Origin: a virus
Virus record (IMG/VR): IMGVR_UViG_3300022514_000030
Coordinates: 62,001-126,000 of that record
DNA length: 64,000 bases
Direction: 5' to 3' (one strand)
The first letter of the stretch is position 1. Every line of letters begins with the position of its first letter. A model generated the notes under the pieces. That model saw only the letters and a program-made list of their open reading frames with translations. It was not told where the DNA came from and did not search any database. This document shows positions 50,743 through 58,946 of this stretch, piece after piece. The position numbers and the translations under genes are program-made.

Positions 50743-50927
50743 GTGGAACGAACCATACTATGGCTAGATATAGCAGTATGGTATGGTACATCCACATACG
50801 TGGAACGAACCAATACTATACTGCTATATCTAGATCCCTGTTCTGTTAGAAGGGTATATAGAGTACCGTAAGCTAAGAAGCTCATATGAGCTATATAGCT
50901 TACGGTATGTTTAGTATGGTTCGTTCC
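50743..50927 (+). repeat. Palindrome cluster, candidate origin or regulatory site
   Basis: The 16-mer GGAACGAACCATACTA (50745-50760) recurs inverted at 50912-50927, and its first part recurs directly at 50800-50811. CTAGATATAGCAGTAT (50764-50779) faces its exact reverse complement at 50818-50833. ACCGTAAGCTA (50865-50875) faces its complement at 50896-50906, enclosing the palindrome AGCTCATATGAGCT. The stretch is AT-rich within GC-rich surroundings and has no gene. Confidence 0.7.
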
Positions 50928-51046
50928 AGGCCAGCTTTATTCTATACCCTCGCTCCGCTCGGTTTAGCTGTTTAGGTGACTCTGCCGGACCCGGTGAGGC
51001 CGTGTGCGGCCGGTGGAGGCGTCCGGCACAGAAAGGAGGTGTTAGT

Positions 51047-51583
51047 GTGAATCGGATTGCTATTATTGGCACCCGGCATCCCGCGCCGGAGGCAGCGGAG
51101 CTTATCGTCCGGATCGCCCGCGCCTTCCGTGACCTGGGCTGGACCTTGGTCACAGGCAATGCGGACGGCGTGGACAGCCTGGCGCGGGATGCGTGGAACG
51201 AGACAGCGCCGGAGCGCGTGCTGCTGTTCCTGCCGTGGCGCGGGTACAATGCAGCATACATCCACCCCCGGAACCGCGTGATCGTGTTTGACCCGCAGGT
51301 GCACCGGGTGTGGCACGACTCAGTGGCTGTTTACCATCCCGCTGCTGAGCGCCTCTCCCCTGGCGCGGTCAAGCTCCACGCCCGCAACTATGGGATCGTG
51401 GAGGCGGCCGACGTTGTCATCGCCCTGCCCAACGACAGTATCGAGGGCGGTGGGACTGGCCAGGGGATCCGGGTGGCTCGGGCGATGGGCAAACCGCTGT
51501 TTGTCCTGCCCGGCGACCTGGAGGCGCTCAGACAGTTTTACCGCCGGGCTCGGGGACTAGCTTTCGTGCCGCACCGGGGCTAG
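51047..51583 (+). CDS. SLOG-fold (DprA/LOG-like) protein
   Basis: The product has 178 aa from a GTG after AAAGGAGGTG. It has an N-terminal Rossmann-like start (IAIIGTRHPAPEAAELIV), then VTGNADGVDSLARDA (Gly-x-Ala-x-Gly-x-Asp, about residues 38-52) and a later GGGTGQGIRVARAMGKPLFVL segment, the pattern of SLOG/LOG/DprA nucleotide-binding proteins. These bind or act on nucleotides, and some sense nucleotide signals in defence. There is no clear DNA-binding DprA extension. It ends with its own terminator. Confidence 0.7.
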   Translation: MNRIAIIGTRHPAPEAAELIVRIARAFRDLGWTLVTGNADGVDSLARDAWNETAPERVLLFLPWRGYNAAYIHPRNRVIVFDPQVHRVWHDSVAVYHPAAERLSPGAVKLHARNYGIVEAADVVIALPNDSIEGGGTGQGIRVARAMGKPLFVLPGDLEALRQFYRRARGLAFVPHRG

Positions 51584-51644
51584 TCTCCTCTCGTAAAGCC
51601 CAGTGCCCCCACGGGTGTCTCTACTGCTATTGGAAGGCGTAGAG

Positions 51645-51665
51645 GCCCCGTCGGGGCTTTTTTGT
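51645..51665 (+). terminator. Rho-independent terminator
   Basis: GCCCCG-TC-GGGGC is followed by T7, downstream of the SLOG gene. Confidence 0.8.
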
Positions 51666-51681
51666 TGTACTCCCCTCTCCC

Positions 51682-51930
51682 TTATACCCTCTCCTCTTTC
51701 TCCTCCCCTCCTTTCTCCCTGCAGCAGTGATGATCCGCCCGCCGCAGTCGCCGCGCCCGCCTCAGCTCCTCATACATCTCCTCCCTACCCCTCTCATATC
51801 CCTGTTCGTACACATACCTCACCAGAGCTTCTACCGTCAGCGCCTCAAGCCGTCCATCACGCAGCATGTTGTATACCGTAGCCCTGCTCACGCCGAGCAG
51901 CTTTGCAGCCATCGTCGCACTTACCTCCAT
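51682..51930 (-). CDS. Small helix-turn-helix protein (excisionase/MerR-like)
   Basis: It has 82 aa from the ATG at 51930, with GAAGGGG upstream; the frame extends to 52071 without a ribosome site. The N-terminal segment SATMAAKLLGVSRATVYNML (residues 4-23) is an excisionase-type winged HTH that reads DNA to repress or bend it. The C-terminal half is a charged helix. It is the only minus-strand gene in this block. Two 51-bp palindromic repeats lie upstream of it and could be its operators. Confidence 0.7.
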   Translation of the reverse strand: MEVSATMAAKLLGVSRATVYNMLRDGRLEALTVEALVRYVYEQGYERGREEMYEELRRARRLRRADHHCCREKGGEEKEERV

Positions 51931-51944
51931 CGTGATACCCCTTC

Positions 51945-51995
51945 TGTCTAAAAGTGTCACATTAGTCCACTGGATTAACATCACTTCTTTAGACA
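51945..51995 (+). repeat. 51-bp palindromic repeat, copy A
   Basis: It begins TGTCTAAAAGTG and ends CACTTCTTTAGACA (outer arms TGTCTAAA/TTTAGACA), with an inner pair flanking the centre (TTAGTCC-ACT-GGATTAA). Copy B at 52081 is nearly identical. It lies just upstream of the HTH gene start. Confidence 0.75.
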
Positions 51996-52080
51996 CCTCT
52001 ATTCCGTATATTACCCCCGATCTCAAAATGCCGCATCCCATCGCCGTTTTCGCTCCCGCTCTATACCGCATACCTCTCTC

Positions 52081-52131
52081 TGTCTAAAAGTGTCGCCTTA
52101 ATCCACTGGATTAACACCGCTTCTTTAGACA
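52081..52131 (+). repeat. 51-bp palindromic repeat, copy B
   Basis: It has the same outer arms as copy A, and its inner arms TTAATCC-ACT-GGATTAA are perfect. The 85 bp between the copies could hold the HTH gene promoter (minus-strand TTGAGA, 17 nt, AATAGA). An operator pair or a recombination site are both possible. Downstream, 52132-52419 holds only a long GC-rich leader with hairpins. Confidence 0.75.
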
Positions 52132-52419
52132 CACAGCTCCCCTCCGCTGGCTGTAGTGTGATTTAACCAGCCTCCGGCTTACTTTAGTCCCCTTGAGTGA
52201 AGCTGCGGAGCCGGTAAACTACTCCTCCCCGGGTGGGGTGCTATGGTGGTTGCAAAAACGCCCGCGGGACGGTAGGTCGCGACACGGGCGGCACGACCCC
52301 TCTTCGCTTCCCGTTGCCGCCAGCGCTCCGCGCTCCGTAGTCTGAACAGCAAAATTACGCAGCGGCAATCGGGATATATACCCGCACACCGGTTGTCGTT
52401 GCTGTAGGAGGTGAGAGAT

Positions 52420-53295
52420 ATGTGCGGGAGAGCTCCAAGAGATAACCATCTGATGGGGGTTGAGCCCCCGGTGACGGCGATGGTGGTGGTCGCCGCAGAC
52501 TTGCGGCTGCCGGGTGCACCGGTGCGTACTTGGCAGTTGGCGAAGGGAGGTGAGTTGGTAATTGGCGTGGCACCGGTGGAATTCAGGAATAGGACAACCG
52601 TTGGGTATATCACCACGGTTGATCATATAGGGGAAATTCGATGGCGAATCGAGGCCGGCCCGATGGGGGTATATGCCACCCAGAGTGTTATGCCCGGCCA
52701 AGAGTGGAGTCACTTCCTGGACCCGCTTGGGAGAGATGTTAGTCCGTATGTGCACGCTGCCGTGGCCCGGGCGGCGGCGGAGCTGCTGCGGCTGGATCCG
52801 GGTAAGCCCCTTGGGGACAGTAGGTTTAGTGGCGTAAGTCAGTGCGTGGCGTGTCATGCGTTTAGGATCTTGCCGCAGGGCGATCAGGTTTTAGGAGACG
52901 CCGAGGGATGGGTGCGCACGCCCAGTACTGGTGATCTCCGCGACAGGGGGTTATGGCAGGCTGAAAGGTACTATTGCGTTGTCCGCCATGAGACGCCCGA
53001 GGATATAGAGCGTCTTGTGGCGAAGGCCAATGCGGAATACACGAGGGGATGGAGCGCCCCCATCCTTCCCCTCCATTATGCGGGAGAGGAGTGTCCGTAC
53101 TTCCTCCCGAAGGGAGCCGGGCGCCGCGGTGGTTTCCCGGCTTGGGAAGTCCCCGGTGGCCAGATCTCGAGCGATAATGTCGACATCGTTGACCGGGATG
53201 GCGTCAGGACTCTGCGTGTGCGAGCAGGGTTCTGGCAGGTTGAGGTGCCAGTGAAAAAGAATACCCCGTGCGCACACACGGGGCAAAAACAGTAA
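52420..53295 (+). CDS. Unknown protein
   Basis: The product has 291 aa from the ATG at 52420, after GGAGGTGAGAG. The fold is not recognised. It has a cysteine pair in GVSQCVACHAF (about residues 140-150) that could bind metal, and beta-rich surroundings. A 290-nt GC-rich leader with several hairpins precedes it. The next gene starts 16 nt after its stop. Confidence 0.45.
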   Translation: MCGRAPRDNHLMGVEPPVTAMVVVAADLRLPGAPVRTWQLAKGGELVIGVAPVEFRNRTTVGYITTVDHIGEIRWRIEAGPMGVYATQSVMPGQEWSHFLDPLGRDVSPYVHAAVARAAAELLRLDPGKPLGDSRFSGVSQCVACHAFRILPQGDQVLGDAEGWVRTPSTGDLRDRGLWQAERYYCVVRHETPEDIERLVAKANAEYTRGWSAPILPLHYAGEECPYFLPKGAGRRGGFPAWEVPGGQISSDNVDIVDRDGVRTLRVRAGFWQVEVPVKKNTPCAHTGQKQ

Positions 53296-53311
53296 AAGGA
53301 GGTCGATAGTT

Positions 53312-54418
53312 ATGCTGAAAGCATTCATTCTCACAGATGATTATACTGCGATCCTGTTTGACGATCAAGGGGAGGAGACCATCATCGGACGGCTCCTACC
53401 CGGCCTCCAGGAGGTTATTGCAGAGGAGTTTGGCCAGGCGGTTCCCGAAGTTGACGAGGTGGTTGACGAGGTTGCTGATGAACCTATCGAGGCCTGTCTG
53501 ATAGACGAGGATATTGAGTTCGAGGGTGTCGCCGACCTCGAGCTCCTCGGGGACGACGGAGACCCCGGGGATCGTATACTCCCGGAGGAGTTTATCCGGT
53601 CCGGCGACCCGGTGGAGGACGAAGGCCTCACTCCACTGGACGCCGAGGAACTCATTCCAACCGGCGTGCTTTCCCAGGTAGCGGCTCCGCAGGATCTCTA
53701 TGTTGCATATTTTGTCAATATCCAGCGGAGCGCGGAGAATCCGTGGGGTTCCCGCGACTCCTTCGCTGGGATCGACGCTATCGCTGCTGCCGGAAGCTCC
53801 CTCCGCAGCTTACCGTACTTCTTCCAGGTTGTTGCTGTACTCCCCCGACAGCCGCGGGGAGAGTTCAGGAATTTTATAGGCCGCGACGGCCGTGTCCACA
53901 CAGTCCAGATGAAGGACCGGCCGTACGTGGTGGTTCGAGCTGGCGACATCGACGAAAACGGGAACTTCGTCCCCGGGATCGTCGATGAGGAGACTAGTGA
54001 GAGGAGGGAGCGGTACTTTGTTATCGCAGCCTGGAGCCTGTATAACATTCGAACAGGCGAGCGGTTCCAGTACACGGAGCCGACAGCTCCAGTGCGGCTT
54101 AACGAGGAATTCCGGCGGCGTGTGTTCCAAGTTTGCTGCGAGCGGTATCCCCACCTCTTCCAGAAGGTGCTTCACCCGAGGAAACACCTCGGTGTGAAGT
54201 ACTGGCGGGTTGAGGTGCCGACCGAGGGAGACGGTGAGGCCTACGTCTCCTTCAGGTTCTGGGATGGCCGCTATACCAGAGAGGTTGTGCAAGTCTCCGG
54301 TTCTCAGCCCGTGCTTCCCGCTGCTCCAATTTCCCAGCTCCGGCTCTTTGCTCTACAGGCCGTCGCGTGGCGGCTTGTAGAGCAGGAGCTGGCTGGCGGA
54401 AAGGAGGTGAGTGAGTGA
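53312..54418 (+). CDS. Unknown protein with a highly acidic N-terminal region
   Basis: The product has 368 aa after AAAAGGAGGTCG. Residues about 40-120 are very rich in Asp/Glu (VDEVVDEVADEP; IDEDIEFEGVADLELL) and probably disordered or DNA-mimicking. Residues 125-350 look folded (YVAYFVNIQRSAENPWGSRD; HPRKHLGVKYWRVEVP). The stop overlaps the next start (TGATG). An inhibitor or DNA-mimic role is a guess from charge only. Confidence 0.45.
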   Translation: MLKAFILTDDYTAILFDDQGEETIIGRLLPGLQEVIAEEFGQAVPEVDEVVDEVADEPIEACLIDEDIEFEGVADLELLGDDGDPGDRILPEEFIRSGDPVEDEGLTPLDAEELIPTGVLSQVAAPQDLYVAYFVNIQRSAENPWGSRDSFAGIDAIAAAGSSLRSLPYFFQVVAVLPRQPRGEFRNFIGRDGRVHTVQMKDRPYVVVRAGDIDENGNFVPGIVDEETSERRERYFVIAAWSLYNIRTGERFQYTEPTAPVRLNEEFRRRVFQVCCERYPHLFQKVLHPRKHLGVKYWRVEVPTEGDGEAYVSFRFWDGRYTREVVQVSGSQPVLPAAPISQLRLFALQAVAWRLVEQELAGGKEVSE

Positions 54419-54642
54419 TGGCTCACCTCTCCCGCCAAGCGATGGAGCAGCAGCTTCTCCAGTGGAATCCACACTGGAAGCGAACTACCGTAGAGAGTTG
54501 GCATGATCGCCAGCTCTATGCGGTCTACATGCGCTGCTTGGAGCAGCAGCGTCAGCGCCAGTGGGTGCAGCAGCGACGGACAGTACAATACTCCACACAG
54601 AGAGCCGTCCAGCTCTCTCTGTTTGACATCATCCAGGGGTGA
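54418..54642 (+). CDS. Small Gln/Arg-rich protein
   Basis: It has 74 aa and overlaps the upstream stop by one base. It is Gln/Arg/Trp-rich (CLEQQRQRQWVQQRRTVQY) and ends QLSLFDIIQG, which resembles a sliding-clamp-binding motif (QLSLF). That motif match could mean clamp interaction but is common by chance. A terminator overlaps its stop. Confidence 0.45.
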   Translation: MAHLSRQAMEQQLLQWNPHWKRTTVESWHDRQLYAVYMRCLEQQRQRQWVQQRRTVQYSTQRAVQLSLFDIIQG

Positions 54643-54673
54643 GCCCGGACCTTACCGGGTTCACCCCTTTTTT
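54636..54673 (+). terminator. Rho-independent terminator
   Basis: GGGGTGAGCCCGG / CCGGGTTCACCCC, with one mismatch, is followed by T6. Confidence 0.85.
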
Positions 54674-54825
54674 GCTTGCAATACACCGCTTCCTTGGATA
54701 CAGCTTCTGGCTTGTCTTTACTTCTTACGGTGAATTACCTCTCTTAAAGGTGATTCAACTAATAGCCTGAACTTGGGACAAAAGCGCTCCGTCCAGGGTT
54801 CAGTGCCTTGCAAGGAGGTGAAAGC

Positions 54826-54978
54826 GTGTTCAAGCAAATTCTTCTTGACCTCCTCCAGCTTGGTATTACCGATACCGAGCTGGAGGACGGCACGGAGGTA
54901 CGCAACCTCCGTGTCGAGCCCGGCAGGTATCCCTGCGCCTGCCGTGGTTATGTGGTGGCCGAGGTTAATGGCCGCTAG
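54826..54978 (+). CDS. Small protein with own ribosome site
   Basis: It has 50 aa from a GTG after AAGGAGGTGAAAGC. It starts MFKQILLDLLQLGITD and has a CACRGY segment. The upstream 100 nt contain a nested hairpin leader (CTGAAC...GTTCAG enclosing GGAC...GTCC). Function is unknown, but the strong ribosome site supports it. Confidence 0.5.
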   Translation: MFKQILLDLLQLGITDTELEDGTEVRNLRVEPGRYPCACRGYVVAEVNGR

Positions 54979-55024
54979 GTGCGCTACCGCTATGCACTCC
55001 CCTGCCAGGAGTGCGGCGGTTGCC

Positions 55025-55073
55025 ACTAACAGCAGGGAAATCACCTTACCAGGCACCCGGGTAAGGTGATTCA
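55025..55073 (+). promoter_or_regulatory. Strong hairpin upstream of ssb
   Basis: AATCACCTTACC pairs with GGTAAGGTGATT around a short loop, about 50 nt before the ssb start. No T-run follows, so it is more likely a leader structure than a terminator. Confidence 0.5.
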
Positions 55074-55118
55074 AACAACAGGGTGCAAATAATAACATCT
55101 TAAGGAGGTTGATAGTTT

Positions 55119-55643
55119 ATGATCATTTCGTTAGTAGGTAACGTGGGCAATGTAAGAGTGTTTACAGGGGAGGACGGCAAGAAGGCTGTCTTGTTCTCCG
55201 TCGCGGTTGACCAGAAGGCCGCGAACGGGGAAAAAGCAGCTCCAATATGGTACAGTTTCAGAGCGGTAAACGGCTTAGCTGAGACGCTAAGCCAGTACTT
55301 GACAAAGGGGCGGCTTGTGTATGTCGCGGGGACCTCCCCACGGATACGCCAGTACGAGGTTGAGCGCACGCTCAACGTCGCTGGCGTGGGGACGGTGAAA
55401 TTCAAGGACATTCGCCAGGAGGTTGAATACCTTCTGACGGACTTCAGATTCCTTGATGCGCCTGCTACTCAGGCTGCCCCGCAGGTTATCGAAGCTCAGG
55501 TTGTTGCTCCTGCTGCTCAGGCTGCTACCGCACAGGCTGCTCCTCAAGCTACTCCGCAGACGGTCGCCCAGGCCTCCCTGAAGGCTTCGGCTGTTCAGGT
55601 CGCTCAGGCTGCTCAGGCCATTCCTGAAGACTTGCCGTTCTGA
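55119..55643 (+). CDS. ssb: Single-stranded DNA-binding protein
   Basis: The product has 174 aa. An N-terminal OB fold of the bacterial SSB type (MIISLVGNVGNVRVFTGED; VLFSVAVDQKA; IWYSFRAVNG) covers residues 1-110, then a long Ala/Gln-rich linker, then the acidic tip PEDLPF, equivalent to the DDIPF tail that recruits replication partners. It coats single-stranded DNA in replication and repair. AAGGAGG precedes the ATG. It is followed by two terminator hairpins and the promoter of the helicase gene. Confidence 0.92.
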   Translation: MIISLVGNVGNVRVFTGEDGKKAVLFSVAVDQKAANGEKAAPIWYSFRAVNGLAETLSQYLTKGRLVYVAGTSPRIRQYEVERTLNVAGVGTVKFKDIRQEVEYLLTDFRFLDAPATQAAPQVIEAQVVAPAAQAATAQAAPQATPQTVAQASLKASAVQVAQAAQAIPEDLPF

Positions 55644-55647
55644 AAGC

Positions 55648-55682
55648 AAGGCAGCGCTGGACCTCCCGGTGCTGCCTTTTCT
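55648..55682 (+). terminator. Terminator after ssb
   Basis: AGGCAGC...GCTGCCT with a 15-nt loop, followed by TTTCTTGTT. Confidence 0.65.
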
Positions 55683-55772
55683 TGTTCAGCTTTGCCTGGT
55701 GCTTGGCCGGCACAGACCAGCGGTAGGCGGCTGAATGATTTCGCTTAAAGGTGCAAGTAGAGTGCCTCTCTA

Positions 55773-55806
55773 GGCAGCAACACAAACCTGTTGCTGCCTT
55801 TTCTTG
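55773..55806 (+). terminator. Terminator before the helicase promoter
   Basis: A perfect 10-bp stem GGCAGCAACA / TGTTGCTGCC is followed by TTTTCTTG. The helicase -35 box starts two bases later. Confidence 0.75.
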
Positions 55807-55807
55807 T

Positions 55808-55836
55808 TTGACTTTGTGTCTCGCATATGGTACAAT
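55808..55836 (+). promoter_or_regulatory. Sigma-70 promoter of the helicase gene
   Basis: TTGACT (55808-55813), a 17-nt spacer and TACAAT (55831-55836), close to consensus. Confidence 0.8.
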
Positions 55837-55862
55837 GTGTCTGAAAGGAGGTGCCTAGTGTC

Positions 55863-58583
55863 ATGGTGAAGTACGAGGTTCGCGGTAATGTTGCTGTTGT
55901 CACGTTCAACTATGACCCGGACTATGTTACTAGGATAAAGCAGGTGCCGGGTGCTAGATGGAATCCCGAGGAGAAGGCCTGGCAGATACCGGCACAGCAC
56001 ATAGAGACGTTCCGGCGGCTGTTCGATGGCGAGATAATTGAAGACCGGCTGCCGGATTTTCATGCAGACATTGTCAAACAGGAAGTCGGCACAGCCGTGC
56101 CACTCTATGAGTTCCAGAAGTTCGGGGCGTCGTTCCTAGCTCAGAGGGCGGCACAGAACGGCTTTGCGTTCTTGTGTGACGCAACAGGCATTGGGAAGGG
56201 TCATCCTGTAGACACTAATATTCTTACCCCCGCTGGATGGCGTCGGATAGGAGATCTGCGAGTAGGTGACAAAGTCATAGGATCAAATGGGCAGGCGGTA
56301 ACGGTAACAGGTGTATTTAGGCGTGGTATATTGCCAGTGTATCGTGTTACCTTTAACGACGGTTGCTCTATTCTTGTCGATGCTGACCATGTCTGGGCTG
56401 TTCGCACGGGTAGTGATCAGCACCGTGGGCGCAACTTCTACCTGAAGACAACTCGTGAACTTATGAACGACCTTACTTATAGCAATGGTTACTGTAAGTG
56501 GCGTATTCCACTGGTAGCACCGGTTCAGTTCCAAGATAGCGGTGAGAGGCCTATAGATCCATATGTCCTTGGTGTTCTATTGGCAGACGGATGTTTTAGT
56601 GGGCATACTGTACGATTTACACCTGGTGACAAACATGTTGCAGAAGAGGTGGCCTCATTACTACCTCCAGGACTTAGCTTGACAAAAGAGCGAGGTAGTC
56701 GATCTAGCTCTACCACATATTGTATATCTTCTGGTAAACCTGGAGCATCCAACCCCGTACTTGATGCACTAAGGCAACTAGGGCTTATGGGGTTGCGCTC
56801 TCACGAACGCTTCGTGCCTCGGTCTTATCTTTTTGCACCTGTTGAGGATCGGATAGCATTGCTCCAAGGTTTATTAGATTCAGACGGCGAATTTTATGTG
56901 GGCACTAACCATGTTGGGTTCTGTACTACCTCTCTCCACCTGGCGGAGGCTGTTACATTTTTGGTCCAAAGTTTCGGCGGTGTAGTGTGGCAAACGATAA
57001 AACGATCCCCAAAGTATAGACATAACGGAGAGCTTCGTGTTGGGAAACAAGCTTACTTGCTCTCTATTCGCCTGCCCGACTCTATTACACCCTTCCGTAT
57101 AAGGAAACTGCCACCTCTTAAGAGGCCCAGAAAGTACTTGCCTAACCGAATCATACGCTCCATTGAACCGGCTGGTCAAGCTGAAGTGATATGTATTGCT
57201 GTCGATGCTCCTGATCAGCTCTACGTTACCGAACACTTCATAGTTACTCATAATACACCGCAGTCCCTCGGTGCCTGGCTGCTCCTTAAGGACATGCTCG
57301 GCACCGAGTCCCTACCTACTCTTGTTGTCACGCCTGCCGCCGTGCGGCACCAGTGGGTGGTTGACGCCATCCCCAAGTTCCTGGGGAGCGACACCGACGT
57401 GGTTGAGGTGGTCGGTACGCAGCAGCAGCGGCTTGCGCTTTACGGCACGGCGGAGATAACCGTGGTTAACTACGAGGCGCTCATGCGCGATGCCGAGCTC
57501 ATCCCCAAGGATACTAAGTTTGCCTTGTTCGTCTTCGATGAGTGCCAGAGACTCAAGAATAAGAGCGGCGTTACATATAGGGCTGTCAAGAAGTTGCTTA
57601 AGCGGATGCCGGGTGCGTTTAAGTTCTTCCTGACGGCCACACCGCTCATGAACAACCTGGACGAGCTTTATGCCCTGTTCGAATTGGCTCAGCCTGGCTT
57701 CTTCGGCAAGTACAGTCAGTTCAAACAGGAGCATATGAAGTTCGTCTGGACTGGCAAGTACCCCAAGCTTGTCGGCTATAAGAAGCTTGGTATGATTGCC
57801 CAGAAGATTGCCCCACATATCCTCCGCCGTACAGCAGAGCATCCGGAAGTTGCCACTGCGCTGCCGGAGTTTGTTGAGCAGGTGCTGTACGTGGAGCCGT
57901 CCCCCCTACAGCGGCAGCTGCATGACCTCATATACGACGACTGGCTCAAAACGCAGCAGGAGCTTGCCAAGCTTGAAGGTCCGGCACGTGAGCAGGCCGA
58001 GGTGCGCTGCCGCGGCCAGATTGTGCTTATGCAGGGTGCGGCGGATGACCCGCGGCTCTTCACTATGAGCAGCTCAAGGCAGACGGAGTACTACCTGGAG
58101 CACGTGGGAAACATTCCTGATTCTCCTTCCCCGAAGCTCCAGGCATTGTGCGAGCTTGTTAACGACCTTGTACCCGATGGCAAGGTCGTCATATTCACCT
58201 GCTTTGAACGCATGGCGCGTCTTATCCACGGCGCACTGCAGCAATACAATCCGGCCTTGTTCACGGGTAAGAACAAGGACGAGCGCGAGGTCGAGCTTAA
58301 GCGCTTCTGGCAGGATCCGTCCTGTAAGGTTATTGTCATGACTGACGCTGGAGGAGTGGGGTTGAACGTCCAAATCGCCAGGTTCCTCATTAACTTCGAC
58401 CTCCCATGGAGCCCCGGCCAACTGGAACAGCGGTACGGCCGCATCAAACGCTTCGGCTCACAGTACCGCTCTGTTGTCGTTTTCAACATGCTTACGCTGG
58501 GCACCATCGACCAGCGCGTTATGCAGGCACTCCAGCGCAAGCAGGAGGTGTTTACAGCGCTCATCTATGCATACCCCGTGTGA
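55863..58583 (+). CDS. SNF2/HARP-like DNA helicase with an embedded intein
   Basis: The ATG at 55863 is preferred over a GTG at 55851 that abuts the ribosome site. The N-terminal 50 residues (YDPDYVTRIKQVPGARW...EEKAWQIP) match the HARP-like domain of SMARCAL1-type annealing helicases. SNF2 motifs: TGIGK interrupted by an intein and resuming with T (Walker A); VFDECQRLKN (DEAQ-type box); FLTATPLMNN (III); TDAGGVGLNVQIA and QLEQRYGRIKRFG (V-VI). The mature protein is about 554 aa. It remodels or rewinds forked DNA using ATP, probably in phage replication next to SSB. Activity depends on splicing, since the intein splits the ATP-binding loop. Confidence 0.93.
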   Translation: MVKYEVRGNVAVVTFNYDPDYVTRIKQVPGARWNPEEKAWQIPAQHIETFRRLFDGEIIEDRLPDFHADIVKQEVGTAVPLYEFQKFGASFLAQRAAQNGFAFLCDATGIGKGHPVDTNILTPAGWRRIGDLRVGDKVIGSNGQAVTVTGVFRRGILPVYRVTFNDGCSILVDADHVWAVRTGSDQHRGRNFYLKTTRELMNDLTYSNGYCKWRIPLVAPVQFQDSGERPIDPYVLGVLLADGCFSGHTVRFTPGDKHVAEEVASLLPPGLSLTKERGSRSSSTTYCISSGKPGASNPVLDALRQLGLMGLRSHERFVPRSYLFAPVEDRIALLQGLLDSDGEFYVGTNHVGFCTTSLHLAEAVTFLVQSFGGVVWQTIKRSPKYRHNGELRVGKQAYLLSIRLPDSITPFRIRKLPPLKRPRKYLPNRIIRSIEPAGQAEVICIAVDAPDQLYVTEHFIVTHNTPQSLGAWLLLKDMLGTESLPTLVVTPAAVRHQWVVDAIPKFLGSDTDVVEVVGTQQQRLALYGTAEITVVNYEALMRDAELIPKDTKFALFVFDECQRLKNKSGVTYRAVKKLLKRMPGAFKFFLTATPLMNNLDELYALFELAQPGFFGKYSQFKQEHMKFVWTGKYPKLVGYKKLGMIAQKIAPHILRRTAEHPEVATALPEFVEQVLYVEPSPLQRQLHDLIYDDWLKTQQELAKLEGPAREQAEVRCRGQIVLMQGAADDPRLFTMSSSRQTEYYLEHVGNIPDSPSPKLQALCELVNDLVPDGKVVIFTCFERMARLIHGALQQYNPALFTGKNKDEREVELKRFWQDPSCKVIVMTDAGGVGLNVQIARFLINFDLPWSPGQLEQRYGRIKRFGSQYRSVVVFNMLTLGTIDQRVMQALQRKQEVFTALIYAYPV
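56199..57254 (+). mobile_element. Class 3-like intein with LAGLIDADG domain
   Basis: 352 aa lie exactly between Lys and Thr of GxGKT. It starts GHPVDTNILTPAGW rather than with Cys/Ser and ends VTHN, with Thr as the next residue. A Trp in block B (DADHVWAV), a Cys where block F usually has Asp (EVICIAVDAP) and the +1 Thr make the Trp-Cys-Thr set of class 3 inteins, a group of proposed phage origin. Two LAGLIDADG helices (YVLGVLLADGCF; LLQGLLDSDGEF) form a homing endonuclease. Confidence 0.85.
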
Positions 58584-58653
58584 TTTAGCTTAGGTGTGAG
58601 CCGGAGAGAAAAAAGCTCCGGTTTGCAAACAAGCACACGGGAGGTTGAAAGCT

Positions 58654-58851
58654 ATGCAGTCTTCTTCTGTTTACTTCGATGAGGTTAAGGAACGTACACT
58701 GCTTGCGCGTACGTCAAGGAAACACAGGATTAAGCGCGTTAGCTGGTGCACGTCGCCTATGGATGTCATCGATAGGCGGCGCCATCCGGAGTACCGCGCC
58801 AGCCGCGTGAAAGTGTATCACATTGACGCGCTTAAACTTCAACACGCCTAA
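58654..58851 (+). CDS. Small basic protein
   Basis: It has 65 aa from the ATG at 58654, with GGGAGGTTG upstream. It is rich in Arg/His/Lys (RKHRIKRVSW; DRRRHPEYRASRVKVYH). The leader contains a GCCGGAG...CTCCGGT hairpin enclosed by GTGTG/CACAC. Function is unknown. Confidence 0.45.
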   Translation: MQSSSVYFDEVKERTLLARTSRKHRIKRVSWCTSPMDVIDRRRHPEYRASRVKVYHIDALKLQHA

Positions 58852-58946
58852 TCCTCTCTGTTGGAACAATTACCGCCAGCCCGAGGTCGCGGGGCGACTA
58901 ACAAATACCGCGGCACCCCACCGGGGGAGGGTTAAAGGAGGTTAAC

